DNA from: Vitrella brassicaformis
Lineage: Eukaryota; Sar; Vitrellaceae
Length of the DNA stretch: 51,696 bases
Reading direction: 5' to 3'
Assembly: GCA_001179505.1 (NCBI GenBank)
Contig: CDMY01000561.1
Span: 1-51,696, forward strand
The notes under the pieces were generated by a model. That model ran no database searches. It saw only the letters and a program-made list of their open reading frames with translations, and was not told where the DNA came from. A program made the translations under genes and the position numbers. Positions 22,572-33,345 of the stretch are shown piece after piece. How positions within the stretch are numbered: position 1 is the stretch's first letter; each line of letters begins with the position of its first letter.

Positions 22572-23943
22572 TTACTCACTCACTGACTCGGGCACAACCT
22601 GCAGTACTTCAATCTCATCAGCCTCGAAGACGGTAGCGCCTCCGAGCAGCACGTCATCATCATAGTCTGTCTCGCCCTGGTATTCATCATCATCACACAA
22701 GAACTCCTTCTCCGGAAAAGCTTGCTGACAGCTCCTGATCCAGTCCGGCTCATTCCAGGTCTCTCGTGTTCCAATGCACAGGTAGTCGTGGCCCACTTTC
22801 AATGCGGAGCCGAGACTCTCGTCGCCTCTCCTGGCGACCACCACTTGCTGACGCCACTTGGGGATAGGAATCTTTCGTGCGGCAGGGTCGTCGAAATGCC
22901 CCGCCAGCGAGAAAAACCACACGTCAGTGTCGTATTTGTGGACGTCGTTGCCGTCTTCGGGCGCTCGAATGCCCGCCTCTATGTAGCAGCCGAATATGTA
23001 CTCGTTTCTCCGGACGAGCAGCACCACCGGCCCGGTGCTGTTTTCCATGATGTCGAAGAATGCGTCTTCGTCCCATTCTTCTTTTGTGCCTCTGAAAACG
23101 GGGCGTAGAGTCTTGTCCGGCCCAAGCCACTCCTCAAGCTGATCGAGCTGCTTTCGTCTCAAGGAACTGCCAAAGGTGGCCTACGTACGGAAGACAACGG
23201 TGCCGAAGTGAATGTCTCTCCCCCTCGCTTACCATTTTTTCTCTGAATTCCTTACGTAGCTCCTCTCGAATGTTCTCCTCCAGCTCGCGACGCAGCTGTG
23301 CACGGATCATAACCAAATACACTCGTGAATGAATGTGTGCAGTCACGCTGCAGTGTGCGTCGGGCTCACCTCTTCATGGTCCGTGGCAACGCTACCTCCC
23401 GCGTCAATCAGTGATGCGACGGTGCTCTCGCAGACGGTGCCCTTGATGTCAGACACGCTCCGGTTGAGGCCACAAATGGCGTTCTTGATGGTCTCGAGCT
23501 CATCGGTATGTTCTTCCAGTTGTGATGTTTGCTCGTCCAGTTGGGTGCCTCGCTCGTCGACTTGCAGAGCGTGACGGTCCAATTGGCCCACAATGTCGTC
23601 CAGCTGTACACATGCGACACATACACAGAACACACAAATACACATGCAAGTACATGCGACAGAGCTGGCTTGCCTTGTCGTCCTCCACAAGCGAAAGGAC
23701 GGACGAGTTGATGGAAAGCAGCAATTGCTTCTGCTCTTCCAGCTGGGTTTTGATCTCATTCATCACAGTGTCGCTGACGCTCCCCTGTCGTCTGAAGATG
23801 GCTCTCGTCTGCTGCGGATCTGCGCGAGACGTCAGCCCGTTGTGTCGACCTCCGAGAAGCATCGCGTGGCGATGTCGGATCAGCGAGGGAAGGATGAAGG
23901 CCGAACATGATTGGACAAGAAGCAAAAGACTGAGAGGGGCCAT
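22572..23943 (-). CDS. Predicted plastid-targeted coiled-coil protein with TLDc-like domain
   Basis: Four exons (23674-23943, 23370-23603, 23233-23295, 22572-23180) give 391 residues. The N-terminus is a hydrophobic signal peptide (MAPLSLLLLVQSCSAF) with Phe right after the predicted cleavage site and a basic stretch behind it. This is the pattern of bipartite plastid targeting in algae with complex red plastids. A long coiled coil follows (EIKTQLEEQKQLLL, heptad-like LDDIVGQLDRHALQVDERG, then LRRELEENIREELRKEF). The C-terminal exon resembles a TLDc domain: NEYIFGCYIEAG, TDVWFFSLAGHFD, and a final VFEADEIEVLQVV. The first intron uses either a GC donor (AAG|GCAAGC, preferred) or a GT donor 30 bases later; both keep frame. 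Function is unknown; TLDc proteins elsewhere relate to oxidative stress or V-ATPase. Confidence 0.68.
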
Positions 23944-23996
23944 CTTTGCGACAGTGCAATGAATTCCTGCCGACGACGATCCCCTATAGGCTCGCA
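23944..23996. promoter_or_regulatory. Very short bidirectional promoter interval
   Basis: Only 53 bases separate the ATG of the TLDc-like gene from the first ATG of the T-protein gene, so their 5' leaders must overlap or be tiny. If the T-protein really starts at ATG 24039, the interval grows to 95 bases. Confidence 0.5.
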
Positions 23997-25857
23997 ATGA
24001 CCGCTAAGCTTGCAAGGACACGGAGGGCGGATCTGTGGATGATGATGCTGAGGAAGCTTCCGATCACTGAATCTGCAAGGATGCAGCGGAGATTCTTCGC
24101 TGCAGCAGCAACGGCCGTAAGCAAGAACACACACACTGCCGTGTGCAGCACTGCACGTGTGTGGTCTGGCTCTGTTTGCTTGCTGCAGGCCGTCAGGAAG
24201 ACTGCGTTATACGACTTGCACGTGGAGCTTGGCGGCAAGATGGTGGACTTCGCCGGCTGGATGCTGCCCGTGCAGTACACAGACGGCATCATCAAGTCGC
24301 ACCTGCACACCCGCTCCAACGCCTCCCTCTTCGATGTGTCCCACATGGGCCAGGTGCGGCTGTTCGGCAAGGACAGGGTGGCCTACCTGGAAGGCCTCGT
24401 GGTGGGCGACATTGCTAGCCTTCAGCCGACTGAGGGGCGCCTGACGCTCTTCACCAATGAGAGGGGCGGCATCAAGGACGACTCGATCGTCACGGCTCAG
24501 GAGGACTATCTGCACCTGGTGGTCAACGCTGCCTGCACCGAAAAGGATGTGGCGCACATGAGGGAACACCTCGCGAAGGCCAAGGCCAAAGGTAGGATGG
24601 AACAGGCAGGCACCACAATGCGGTCAGACAGAGAGGTGTGGGTGTATCGTCTTGCTTGTCAGGGATGGATGTGGATATGACCTTGCTTGAAGACAAGTCG
24701 CTGCTGGCGCTCCAGGGCCCCGAGTCGATGTCGACTCTGCAGCGATACGTGCCTCCAGGCACCGACCTGACCAAGATGCCCTTCATGACGTCACAAGTTC
24801 TCACCGTCGACGGCATCCCTGACTGCACCGTCACCAGATGCGGATACACGGGAGAAGACGGATTCGAGGTCAGCCAGGGACAGAGTGACCGTGCTACCGT
24901 GCCTGTGTCCATCCGGTCGATGCGATGCATGTTCTCTTGTGTGTGCAGATCTCCGTGCCGAGCGAGCATGCCGTCAAGCTGGCCAGTACACTCTTGAGCA
25001 ATGAGGCCGTCCAGCCAGCCGCACTTGGCGCAAGGTACGGTACACGAACAATGGTGGTGGACACACACACACACACACACATCCTCTAGTGAGTGCTAAA
25101 TGTACGTGGGCTGTCTGTCTGTCTGTGTGTGTAGGGATTCGTTGCGTCTGGAGGCGGGTCTGTGTCTGTATGGCCACGACGCCGACGAGGACACCACACC
25201 CGTGGAGGCCGCACTCGTCTGGACCGTCGGTAAGAGAGGACACACATCGACCTGTGTTCATAGCTAATCCAACAGACAGACTGATCCATGACAATAAATG
25301 TGGATACATACGGGGTGTTTGTCTATCAATATGTATGTCTTTAGGGAAGCGGCGTCGGGCCGAGGGAGGCTTCCTGGGTGCCGACACGATTATCAGCCAG
25401 ATCAAGAATGGCGTCAGCAGGAAGCGGGTCGGACTCACCACAACCGGACCGCCAGCAAGAGGTGACACCTGAAGACACGACACGATCCCCAACCACGCAC
25501 CGATGTGATGTGTCTGCCCTTGGTGGTGTGTTCATTGTGTTGCTAGAGGGGGCTGACATCCTGTCTCCTGATGGCGAGAAGATCGGCAATGTGACGAGCG
25601 GCACCTTCTCGCCATCGCTGTCCAAACCCATTTCCATGGGATATGTGCAGACGCCCTTTTCCAAGGTGGATGGGGATGGCTGCAGTGCACGAACTCACAA
25701 CTTGTGTGTATACGGGCGTGGTGATGGATTGATGTACGTGTGTGCGTCAATCGATCAGGTTGGCACGAAGGTATTGCTGGAGGTTCGCGGCAAGAGCCGG
25801 GAGGCCGAGGTGGTCAAGATGCCATTCGTGCCCTCCAGCTACTACAAAGTGCCGTGA
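23997..25857 (+). CDS. GCVT: Aminomethyltransferase, glycine cleavage system T-protein
   Basis: This folate-dependent subunit of the mitochondrial glycine cleavage system takes the methylene group from the H-protein lipoyl arm to tetrahydrofolate, releasing ammonia. Eight exons give 414 residues: 23997-24116, 24189-24591, 24663-24868, 24949-25034, 25135-25229, 25345-25461, 25547-25665 and 25759-25857. Motifs seen are [64 protein letters not shown] (the folate-site Asp), [12 protein letters not shown] and MGYVQ. The basic, acid-poor leader (ATG 23997, alternative ATG 24039, MMMLRKLP...RRFFAAA) fits a mitochondrial presequence. It would be needed for photorespiration or one-carbon supply. Confidence 0.93.
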
Positions 25858-26536
25858 GCACCCGTCGAGTGGACTGACGATGCAGGCGATGCCGGCAAAT
25901 TGGGGGGAATACATGTGTGCATGTGCTTGTCGTGAATGGCTGATTGTTTGTATCATACATACTGCTGATGTCGTGCTCACTCACTCACCTTCGTGAGAGT
26001 CGACTTTTGTCCCACAGCATCCATCCCATCGATGGATGGATGGATTCGTTTTGCCCCATGGCTGCTCGTTTCAATGTCTTCATCGATTGATTGCCCTCAG
26101 GAGAGTCTATTGTGTGTTCATGCTGTGCATCGATCGCACCCATTCATTCATCCAGCGAGAGTTTTTTCATGCCTTCACTCACTGATGACCTTGAGTGCTT
26201 CCTGCGTGCTGTGTGCATCGCTTGCTGCCCTTCTACATGTGCTGTCGTGGGGCAGACAGACAGTTTTCCAGACGAGTGTTCAACGGACCAGACGTTGCAT
26301 GGATGGATGTCGACACATGACCATTTTTCTTCTCAACGCTGCATACATGTCTGCATGTCTGTCAAGTAGCCAACGAGGCAGCCAACGAGCAATCTCATAT
26401 CACAACACGGATGCATCCAGCTGCGCTGGACGGACTGTACACATATATACGAACACATCCGTTCGAACGCCCCAACCCTGCCCTCTCTGTACACCACGTC
26501 GTCATTGACCGCCCTGACACGATGGCGGTGAGGTTG
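25858..26536. other. Convergent intergenic region, no gene seen
   Basis: This 680-base spacer is AT-richer than the flanking exons. A short inverted CATCC/GGATG cluster lies at about 26021-26045. No coding signal was recognised. Confidence 0.6.
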
Positions 26537-27226
26537 TCACTGGTCTATCTTCTGTTGCTGCTCCTGCTGCTCTATCTGTTCTTGCCGGCGCTTCTCTTGC
26601 TCTTTCTCGAGAGACTGACCCTCGATCACCTCCACGTACGGCAGCGCGGCGCCCTTGGCCTCGTCGAGAGCCACCCAGCCACTCACGGGCGGCAGAGGGT
26701 TCCCCGTCTTCGCCACGTACACGCCATACCCGTCAGGCCCATCCATCCACCACTGACCGTCGCCCTTGTTCCTGCCAACCAACACACACAGCACGCAAAC
26801 ACCGACACATGACAGCCAAGCAGACAGACAGGTGTCCATCCCCTTGATGTGTCTGACTGACCAGTAGACATAGGAGCCGTTGTCGATGTGCTGAAACCAG
26901 AGATAGTCCGGGTCAGTGAGTCGGCTCCAGGTCCGCTCGGTCTCCCACTTGTTGGCCTCGCACACACTGCGGAAGCCGTCGGGGATGCAGTGGGCCATGG
27001 CCTTGTAATACCCGTTCACCGCCGCCACGCCCGCTCTCCTCACCTTCAGTGCAAGGTTCCGAGGCGCCATGATAGATGGGCACGTGGAAGGGCTGTAGTC
27101 GGCAAATGCGATGGCTGAGAGGAAGACAGGCAAAGGCAAAAGCATGCACTGATCTGACTCCTCAGGAGCTGTCTTTCCGCTTTCAGCACGAGACAGTCCT
27201 CGGGAGCTCGCACTCGAGAAGGACAT
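26537..27226 (-). CDS. Unknown protein with hydrophobic leader and Trp/Tyr/Gly-rich domain
   Basis: Two exons (26862-27226, 26537-26771) give 199 residues, or 172 from the internal ATG at 27145. The internal start would expose MLLPLPVFLSAIAFADYSPS as a clean signal peptide, so 27145 is a credible alternative. The body has GVAAVNGYYK, YLWFQHIDNGSYVYW, QWWMDGPDGYGVYV and VSGWVALDEA. This pattern of NGxY, paired Trp and GW resembles small beta modules found in many protist proteins, for which I have no name. The tail is Gln/Glu-rich and likely helical. The protein is probably secretory or plastid-bound. The gene is head to head with the syntaxin. Confidence 0.6.
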   Translation of the reverse strand: MSFSSASSRGLSRAESGKTAPEESDQCMLLPLPVFLSAIAFADYSPSTCPSIMAPRNLALKVRRAGVAAVNGYYKAMAHCIPDGFRSVCEANKWETERTWSRLTDPDYLWFQHIDNGSYVYWSVRHIKGMDTCLSAWLSCVGVCVLCVLVGRNKGDGQWWMDGPDGYGVYVAKTGNPLPPVSGWVALDEAKGAALPYVEVIEGQSLEKEQEKRRQEQIEQQEQQQKIDQ

Positions 27227-27297
27227 TCCGTCAAACTGCTCGGCTGGAGAGGAAGGAGAACTGCTGTGGAGTAGTGGTATCTTGTGTGTGTTGAGTC

Positions 27298-28388
27298 ATG
27301 TCGAAGAAGTTTGAGGACCCGTACTACATTGCCGTCGAGTGAGGCACACGCAAACACAGCACCAGAGTGGCAGATGGCCGACCTCCCATGGCTTGGTGAT
27401 CTGTGTGTGTCTGTGCAGTACGGTGAACACATCACTCAAGAAGGTCAACTCCCTTTTTTCTGAAGTCAACGATGCGGTAGGCACACCACGCCATGAACGA
27501 TGGAAGGAATCAATGACCACGTGCTGCCGCCTCACCATTTTCATGATCCGCAGAGCTTCGGCACTCGGCGGCGCGCGGACAAGTCTGACGTCAAGGGGAC
27601 AATACTGAGTGAGCTGCGGACGCTTGACTATGACATCCAGGACCTGGAGGCGTCCATCGTGGCGGTAGAGCGGGACCCGCAGAAGTTCAACCTGGACACA
27701 CGGGAGGTGCAGACGAGGAAGGACTTCGTGTCGTCGACCAAGGTGACCGTCCGCAAGATGCGCGACAAGCTCAACGCCATGCAGCGGGCGGCCGCTGAGG
27801 CGGAGGCGCCGCGGAGGGCCGAGGTGGAGAGGAGCAATGCCGCCTTTATCGGCAGCCAGAGGCAGGAGCAACAGGTGGGTAGGCAGGGACACTCATGAGG
27901 GCTGTGTGTCGATGCGGGTTGTTCGTGTGTGTGCAGACGTACATGCGTCAGCAGGATGAGCAGTTGGAGGAGCTGGCCAAGTCGGCCGAGCGGCTCAACC
28001 ACACCGCACTGACCATCAACCACGAACTAGAGGACCAGCAACGGTCGGCCAGCACACGATGAGATGAGAGGAAGGCTGCAGGAGTAAGGCATGTGTGTGA
28101 ATTGTTTGTATTGCAGGATGTTGAGTGAGTTGGATGAGGATGTGGACAACACGGCCGAGAAGATGAACTTTGTCATGAAGCGCATGGCCAAACTCCTCAA
28201 GACAAACGGTAGGCACCGTTCACCCACCCGACACACCCGGACGGATGCACACAGTGGTCTGCTCATGCATACGTACTCATGTATGCCTTTCCGTATGAAC
28301 GTGTGTTTCAGACACGCGTCAGTTGTGTCTGATCTTGCTGCTGGTGCTCATCCTGGTGTTGCTCTTCCTGCTCGTTTTGTACACATAG
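27298..28388 (+). CDS. Syntaxin-6/61-type Qc-SNARE
   Basis: This tail-anchored SNARE acts in trans-Golgi/endosome fusion. Six exons give 231 residues: 27298-27338, 27419-27476, 27554-27874, 27937-28043, 28117-28208 and 28312-28388. It follows syntaxin 6 closely: start MSKKFEDPYYIAV (human EDPFF), the N-terminal Habc motif ELRTLDYDIQDLEASI...PQKFNLD, VSSTKVTVRKM, the SNARE helix (QQDEQLEELAKSAERL...INHELEDQQRMLSELDEDVD) with the central-layer Gln, and a terminal membrane helix (LCLILLLVLILVLLFLLVLY). A 71-base gap separates its ATG from that of the upstream divergent gene. Confidence 0.92.
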
Positions 28389-28689
28389 CATCCATCCCAC
28401 CCACGCCAGTCTGGCTCAGCCAATCAGTCAGACGCTAAAAGGCCGTGCATTTATGTAGCGGCAAAGACAGTCTGTGTAACCGTGTGTGTATGACATCCTT
28501 TGCTGCTGCGTCCTCGGGATCCACATGAAGTCGCGTCTCGCTCTACCCCCGGTGCGAGTATGCGACTTCGTGTGCATCTCCAGACGTCGCAGCAGGGACG
28601 GATGACGCACAGCAAAGGGACGGACACCCTTCCTAGAGCCGATGGGCACTTGTACTCTGTCAATGCGACTGATTTGATCAGTCAGTCAG
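28389..28689. other. Convergent intergenic region, no gene seen
   Basis: A 300-base spacer between the syntaxin and DNAAF1 3' ends. A short CAGT/TCAG repeat flanks the DNAAF1 stop (28678-28694). Nothing else is evident. Confidence 0.5.
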
Positions 28690-31169
28690 TCAGTCCAGTT
28701 CTTCGAGCGGCCGTGAGTCTACTTCAGGCAGAGGCACGCGGCGTCTCCTCTCCACCTCTGCAGCCGTCAAACACCACTCGCCCTTTTCATCGCTCTCCCT
28801 CTCTCCTCTCTCATCGGCTTTGTGTGTGTCCTGGCCGGCCTCCTCTTCCTGCTGCTGCTGCTGCTGGTGCGTGTCGGTGCTAGTCTTCTTCTGAGACAGG
28901 TAGCTCTTCATGCTGGCTACCAACGCTGCACGGTGAGGATCCATGAGCGGAGGGGCCGGGGAGGGGGCGGGCGATGGACACGAGACTTCCTCTGCCGCCG
29001 CGTCGCGGTTGGTCTCGTCGCCAGCATTGCCCTCGTTCAAGTCCTCTTCCTCGATCACGATCCGTGTGGGCACCTCAACTGATGGATGATGTGTCCCATT
29101 CGTCTCTTCCTTCTCAGCCTCCTCGGCAGTCGGCTCGTCTGCAGCTGCTGGCGCTGTCTCGGTCTCCTCTGTCGGTGGCAATGGCGATGGGGCTGGTGGT
29201 GGTGGTGCGGTGGAGAGGGCCTCATCGGTGGCTGTGGTGGTGGGGCGGGTGAGGACGGGTGGTGTCGCTGACGGCGCACCCATGTCGGTGTCTGTCGACT
29301 CATCCCAACTCTCAGACAGAACTGACCTGAACGGATGTCACACACAAATCTGTGTAGGTGTAGAGATCGATGTGGTGTGGCATCGGACCTCTCTCTGCTG
29401 TGGTGGTCTGGTTCGAACACTTTCCACCCGGACTGCAGCAGACCTGTCCGCTCGTACTCATCTCGAGAGGCCGCCTGCGCCTCAGCCTCGCTGTGGGGGA
29501 GAATGGACAGACACGCTGAGACACACGGACGGGTGTCATTGACTCTGTGTGGCTGTGTACTGGTCGCATACCGGTCGATTCTGTCGAGTGCCTTTTTCAT
29601 TTTCTCTCTGTGTCTCTCCTGCATCTCACGGAAGTCGGCCACCATGCTGCAACTCGCCTCGTCCTGCAACACATACACGCACACATAGGCGGATGAGATA
29701 ATGACGATTAGCACGGGCTTCTTCTTCATCTCTGTCCACTGTACCTGTTCCTTTGCATACAGTCTGCGGGCCTCCCGCTCGGCCTCGATGCCGCCACGCA
29801 GCCAGGCCTCACACGCACGACTGATGGAGGAGAGAGATACATGGGCAGAGAATGTACTCCCTCTCTGGGTATGAATGAGTACATGTCTCCTTTCTGTGTG
29901 TACCGTTCCAGCTCCTTGACAGGGCGGTCATCGAGGTAGCGCAACTTGTGCAGACCTGAGCACATCCATACATTGCCATGTCAGTCAAGTCATCAAACAG
30001 TCCTAGGAGTGGGTGGGTTGCCCACCTGCGACAAGTTTCTTGCGATAGTGTGTCATTTTGCGTACGGCTGGGTTGCCGTGGAAGTAGAGACACAGCAGCT
30101 TGGGCATGGCACCAAACAGACCCAGACAGGCCTCCTCCATCGATGGGTCTGTTGTCGTGGTGGTGCTGATGAAGGACAGCGCCTGCCCGCCCTCACTCAC
30201 CACATCGATGTAGTTGTGAGACACGTCAACCTGGCACACACACACATATTGCGTCTTTGGCGTGCGTGGGTGTGCGTTGGTCGGTGGGCTGCTTACGTTG
30301 ACGATAGATGGGCATTCGAGCAGTCCCTCGAGGGCCTTGATTGATGTGAGGGAGTTGTGCGCAACCTTGAAATTCTCGAGGGACGTCAGGCACTGAACGA
30401 AACACCAAAGATGCATTCGTGTGCCGATGCAACGCACAGAGCCGGGCTCCTGTGGTCTCACAGCGAGGTTCTCGATGTTGCGAATTTGGTTGTGCGAGAG
30501 GTCCAGCGCCACCAGCTCGGTGCAGTGGTCTAGCCCCTCAATCCTATGGATGTTGTTCTGCTGCAGATAGCTGCATACAACCACGCAAACACACACACGA
30601 CAGACACACAGCGATGGTCGCTCCATGCCTGTCTGCGTGTCTGCCTTAATGTGTGTCTGCGGATGTCTGTCTCACAGGCATTTGAGGTTGACGAGTGGCT
30701 CCATGTTCTCAATCTTGCGGATGCCATTGCCCTCCAGATACAGCGCACGGACCTCGTAATACTCATCCAGATTCATGATCTACACAGACATACACAATCA
30801 TTCATAAACCACTCAATCATGCCCTGACAGATCCTCCCTGCCTCCGTCGCTCACCTTTTGGAAGCCCTTGAAATGCAGGTACAGTTTCTCATTGAGCCAG
30901 GGCGTCTCGTAGAGTCCCCTCTCGCGGCACACCTCCCTTAGCGTCTCGGGCGTCATGGGGTACGACAGGTCAGCCGTGCTCAGGGATCTCGCACCCGCAC
31001 TCGCCAGCACCTTCCTCACATCCAATGACGCGCTGTGGCTCTTGCGATAACTGCCGTGCCCAGTGCCGTGCTGTGCGGGCGCTGCTGCAGCGCCATTGAC
31101 AGTGGAGTGGTCCTGGGGTCGTTGGGCCTCTTCCGGGTGGTCAGCATCGTCGGGAAGAAAGCTGCTCAT
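28690..31169 (-). CDS. DNAAF1: Dynein axonemal assembly factor 1 (LRRC50/ODA7)
   Basis: This cytoplasmic leucine-rich-repeat protein is needed to preassemble axonemal dynein arms. Ten exons give 595 residues: 30855-31169, 30676-30779, 30462-30570, 30297-30392, 30026-30230, 29904-29955, 29745-29820, 29572-29663, 29389-29490 and 28690-29326. It has the family signature MTPETLREVCRERGLYETP...LNEKLYLHFKGFQK. LRRs follow (LYLEGNGIRKIENME, LDLSHNQIRNIENLA, KVAHNSLTSIKAL), then the cap (KLLCLYFHGNPAVRKMTHYR, LRYLDDRPVKELER) and ACEAWLRGGIEAEREARR. The C-terminal third is acidic, Pro/Thr/Gln-rich low complexity. Its presence implies motile flagella, for example on zoospores. The start is the second in-frame candidate codon; the earlier one is GTG. 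Confidence 0.92.
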
Positions 31170-31470
31170 GGTGACGAGCACGTGAGACGGAGATGTGGGG
31201 CCGAGACGGCAACACCGTGGAGAAAAGAAAGAGGCACAAAAACGAGGGTGCAGGAAGATCTTACCCTTCTTCGATGGGGGCTACTGCTGCTCCTGCTGCT
31301 GGCTTCTGGCGTTTATTCGCTCCCCCGACCGACTGCGAGCTGAAAGGCGTCTGTCTGCCTTTCTTATAGGTACGCAATAACAAAAGATGTCGGTCACTTG
31401 AACGACCTCGAACCACCGTTGCCATGTGCTTGCCATTGCAGATCTTCCTTTCTGCCGCGGCGTCAGCGAG
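31170..31470. promoter_or_regulatory. Divergent interval between DNAAF1 and the KCTD-like gene
   Basis: These 300 bases hold both 5' regions. A TTGCAG acceptor-like site at 31436-31441 leaves room for a 5' untranslated exon of the KCTD-like gene. I see no other gene. Confidence 0.4.
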
Positions 31471-32290
31471 ATGACGACTCCGGTGCGCCTCGATGTGGGC
31501 GGGACTGAGTTCAAGACGGCGAAATCGACACTCGGCAGACACCCACAGACGCTGCTGGGGCAGTTCGTGACCAACGAGTCGACTGCTGAGTATCAGCTGA
31601 TCCAGCAGGGCCAGCCGGTCTTCATCGACGCCGACCCTTCGCTCTTCCCCTATGTCCTCGACTTCTACCGCCACGGGACGCCCATCTTCGTCGATGGCTC
31701 GGTGGACGTCCGGAGGGTGATGCGCGAGCTGCACTTCTTTGGCATACAACTGGACAGAGCACAGCTGCAGCCCCCCGATGAGCCCGAGACCAAGCCCCCC
31801 AAGAGCGAGACGCTGCGGCGGCTGGCCAAGAGATTCGCTGAGCTGATGTTGAGGGAGGACTGGCTGCGCAAATCCGTGGGGCAGTCAGTGTCAGGAGTGC
31901 CACCGCTTAACTTCACACAACTGCTGCAAGAAGCTATAACGGAGGTGTCGGAAGCAGAAGAGTATGCCCAAGCTTTGAAGACAAGCCAGGAGGAGCGGGG
32001 CATGTTTCTGGTCTGTGTCGAGGCCGAGGTGCAGAACGTCAAGCCGCGAAAAGATGTGCAAGTCAGGTATGCTGCAGTCAGGCCGTATGTTGGGAATACT
32101 GACGCGGTTTGGTTGCAGTATGAGTGATGGGATGGACTCGACTAGTGTACCATCAGCTGAACAAAAGTCCGTCCAAGCAACCGTGCAAAGCGTTTTCACA
32201 GCAATGCACTGTTATGACGACCGATCTGTAGCCAGCAGCTTCGGGCAAGAAGCAAGTCGAATTCACTCCAACTCCATGCAAACACACTGA
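31471..32290 (+). CDS. KCTD-type BTB/POZ (T1) domain protein
   Basis: The N-terminal 100 residues form a potassium-channel-tetramerisation-type BTB domain: VRLDVGGTEFKTAKSTLGRH, the LLGQF segment, FIDADPSLFPYVLDFYRHG and a terminal ELHFFGIQL. Such proteins often oligomerise and serve as Cullin-3 adaptors. No channel membrane segments are present, so it is not a channel. The rest is helical, charged and unrecognised. Exon 1 (31471-32066) joins exon 2 (32119-32290) across a 52-base GT-AG intron to give 255 residues. Without splicing the frame closes at 32127 instead, so two C-termini are possible. Confidence 0.78.
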
Positions 32291-33345
32291 TTAATTAATT
32301 AGTCCGGCCCTGCCCCTTCCTCTCCATCCAGTACTCTCGCCGTGTTTTGCCGGCCGGGCCTTCCTAGAGACCAAAAATACTCCCGAAAAAACGCGACGAG
32401 CAAACCCATCCATGCCGATGGCAGGAACAACCAATGTAGGCGGCCAATCCAATCCAACCATGGGTGGAAAAACGTACGTCTGTGGAAAAAGAACACAGCG
32501 GCTGTGCTGTACTCGACCGTGCTGGTGAGTGAGATATGGACAAGTCAAGTCACCCATCCAGGCTCCCGTAGCTCCCACATATAAAGCGCCTTCACGTCAG
32601 GAGACAGTGAGTGAGTCCGTCCGACGCACATGCATCAATCAAAAGGCGGTATGTCGATCCAGGCGGTTGAGCACTATCACACCCAAAACCGGTCCTTTCT
32701 CTGTCCATGTCGCGTATGCAGCCAGGATGCATGGAATGGGACGAACACCTGTACACACATGCAGCCAGGCACCACACCGACGGAGCGTTAGCCCACACGC
32801 ACCCTCACAATACCACGTGGCATCCACACCACACCAGACAGACCAGAAACAGCCAGCCGAAAAATCTGTCATAAACACACAGTGACGGGCAGTCAGGTCG
32901 ATACACACGCGCAGCGAGCGAGAAATCGATGCAGCGCGCGGTGTTCCTTTTTTCTTTTATGTACACGCGTCCACGCCATGCCAGGAGGCAATCCACCCAT
33001 CCATCCATCCATCCATGCCACAGTGCCATCCATCCATTCGCTCACCCAATCAATATTCACACTCGACCCATGCTCCCTTCCCTACTGCATGCAATGTCTG
33101 ACCGTTTGTCTGTGTCTCTCTGTGTCTCTCCGCACATGCACACCCAATCCCGCTCGCTGCGCGTGAGGGCCCTGTCCGCCCGGAGACCCGCTCACCCATC
33201 CACTCTCTCACGGAAAAATAGTCGCTTCCACGGAGGGGCGACCGGCATATACACACATACATACACATACATCAACACGCACCAATACACATATATATGG
33301 GTATACGCACGGCACGGCACACACACGTGTGAGTATGATAGCAGG
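32291..33345. other. Convergent intergenic region rich in simple repeats
   Basis: About 1.05 kb between the KCTD-like and hydrogenase 3' ends. It contains CATC repeats (about 32995-33017) and ACAT/ACAC stretches (33250-33320). No coding frame with splice-consistent structure was found. Confidence 0.6.

Noticed and set aside
31195-31380. Short + ORF upstream of the KCTD-like gene
   Set aside because: It has low complexity and no match to the conserved domain; at most it is a 5' UTR.
32299-32496. Minus-strand Phe/Trp-rich ORF downstream of the KCTD-like gene
   Set aside because: It lies in a convergent spacer and has no splice partners or recognisable motif.
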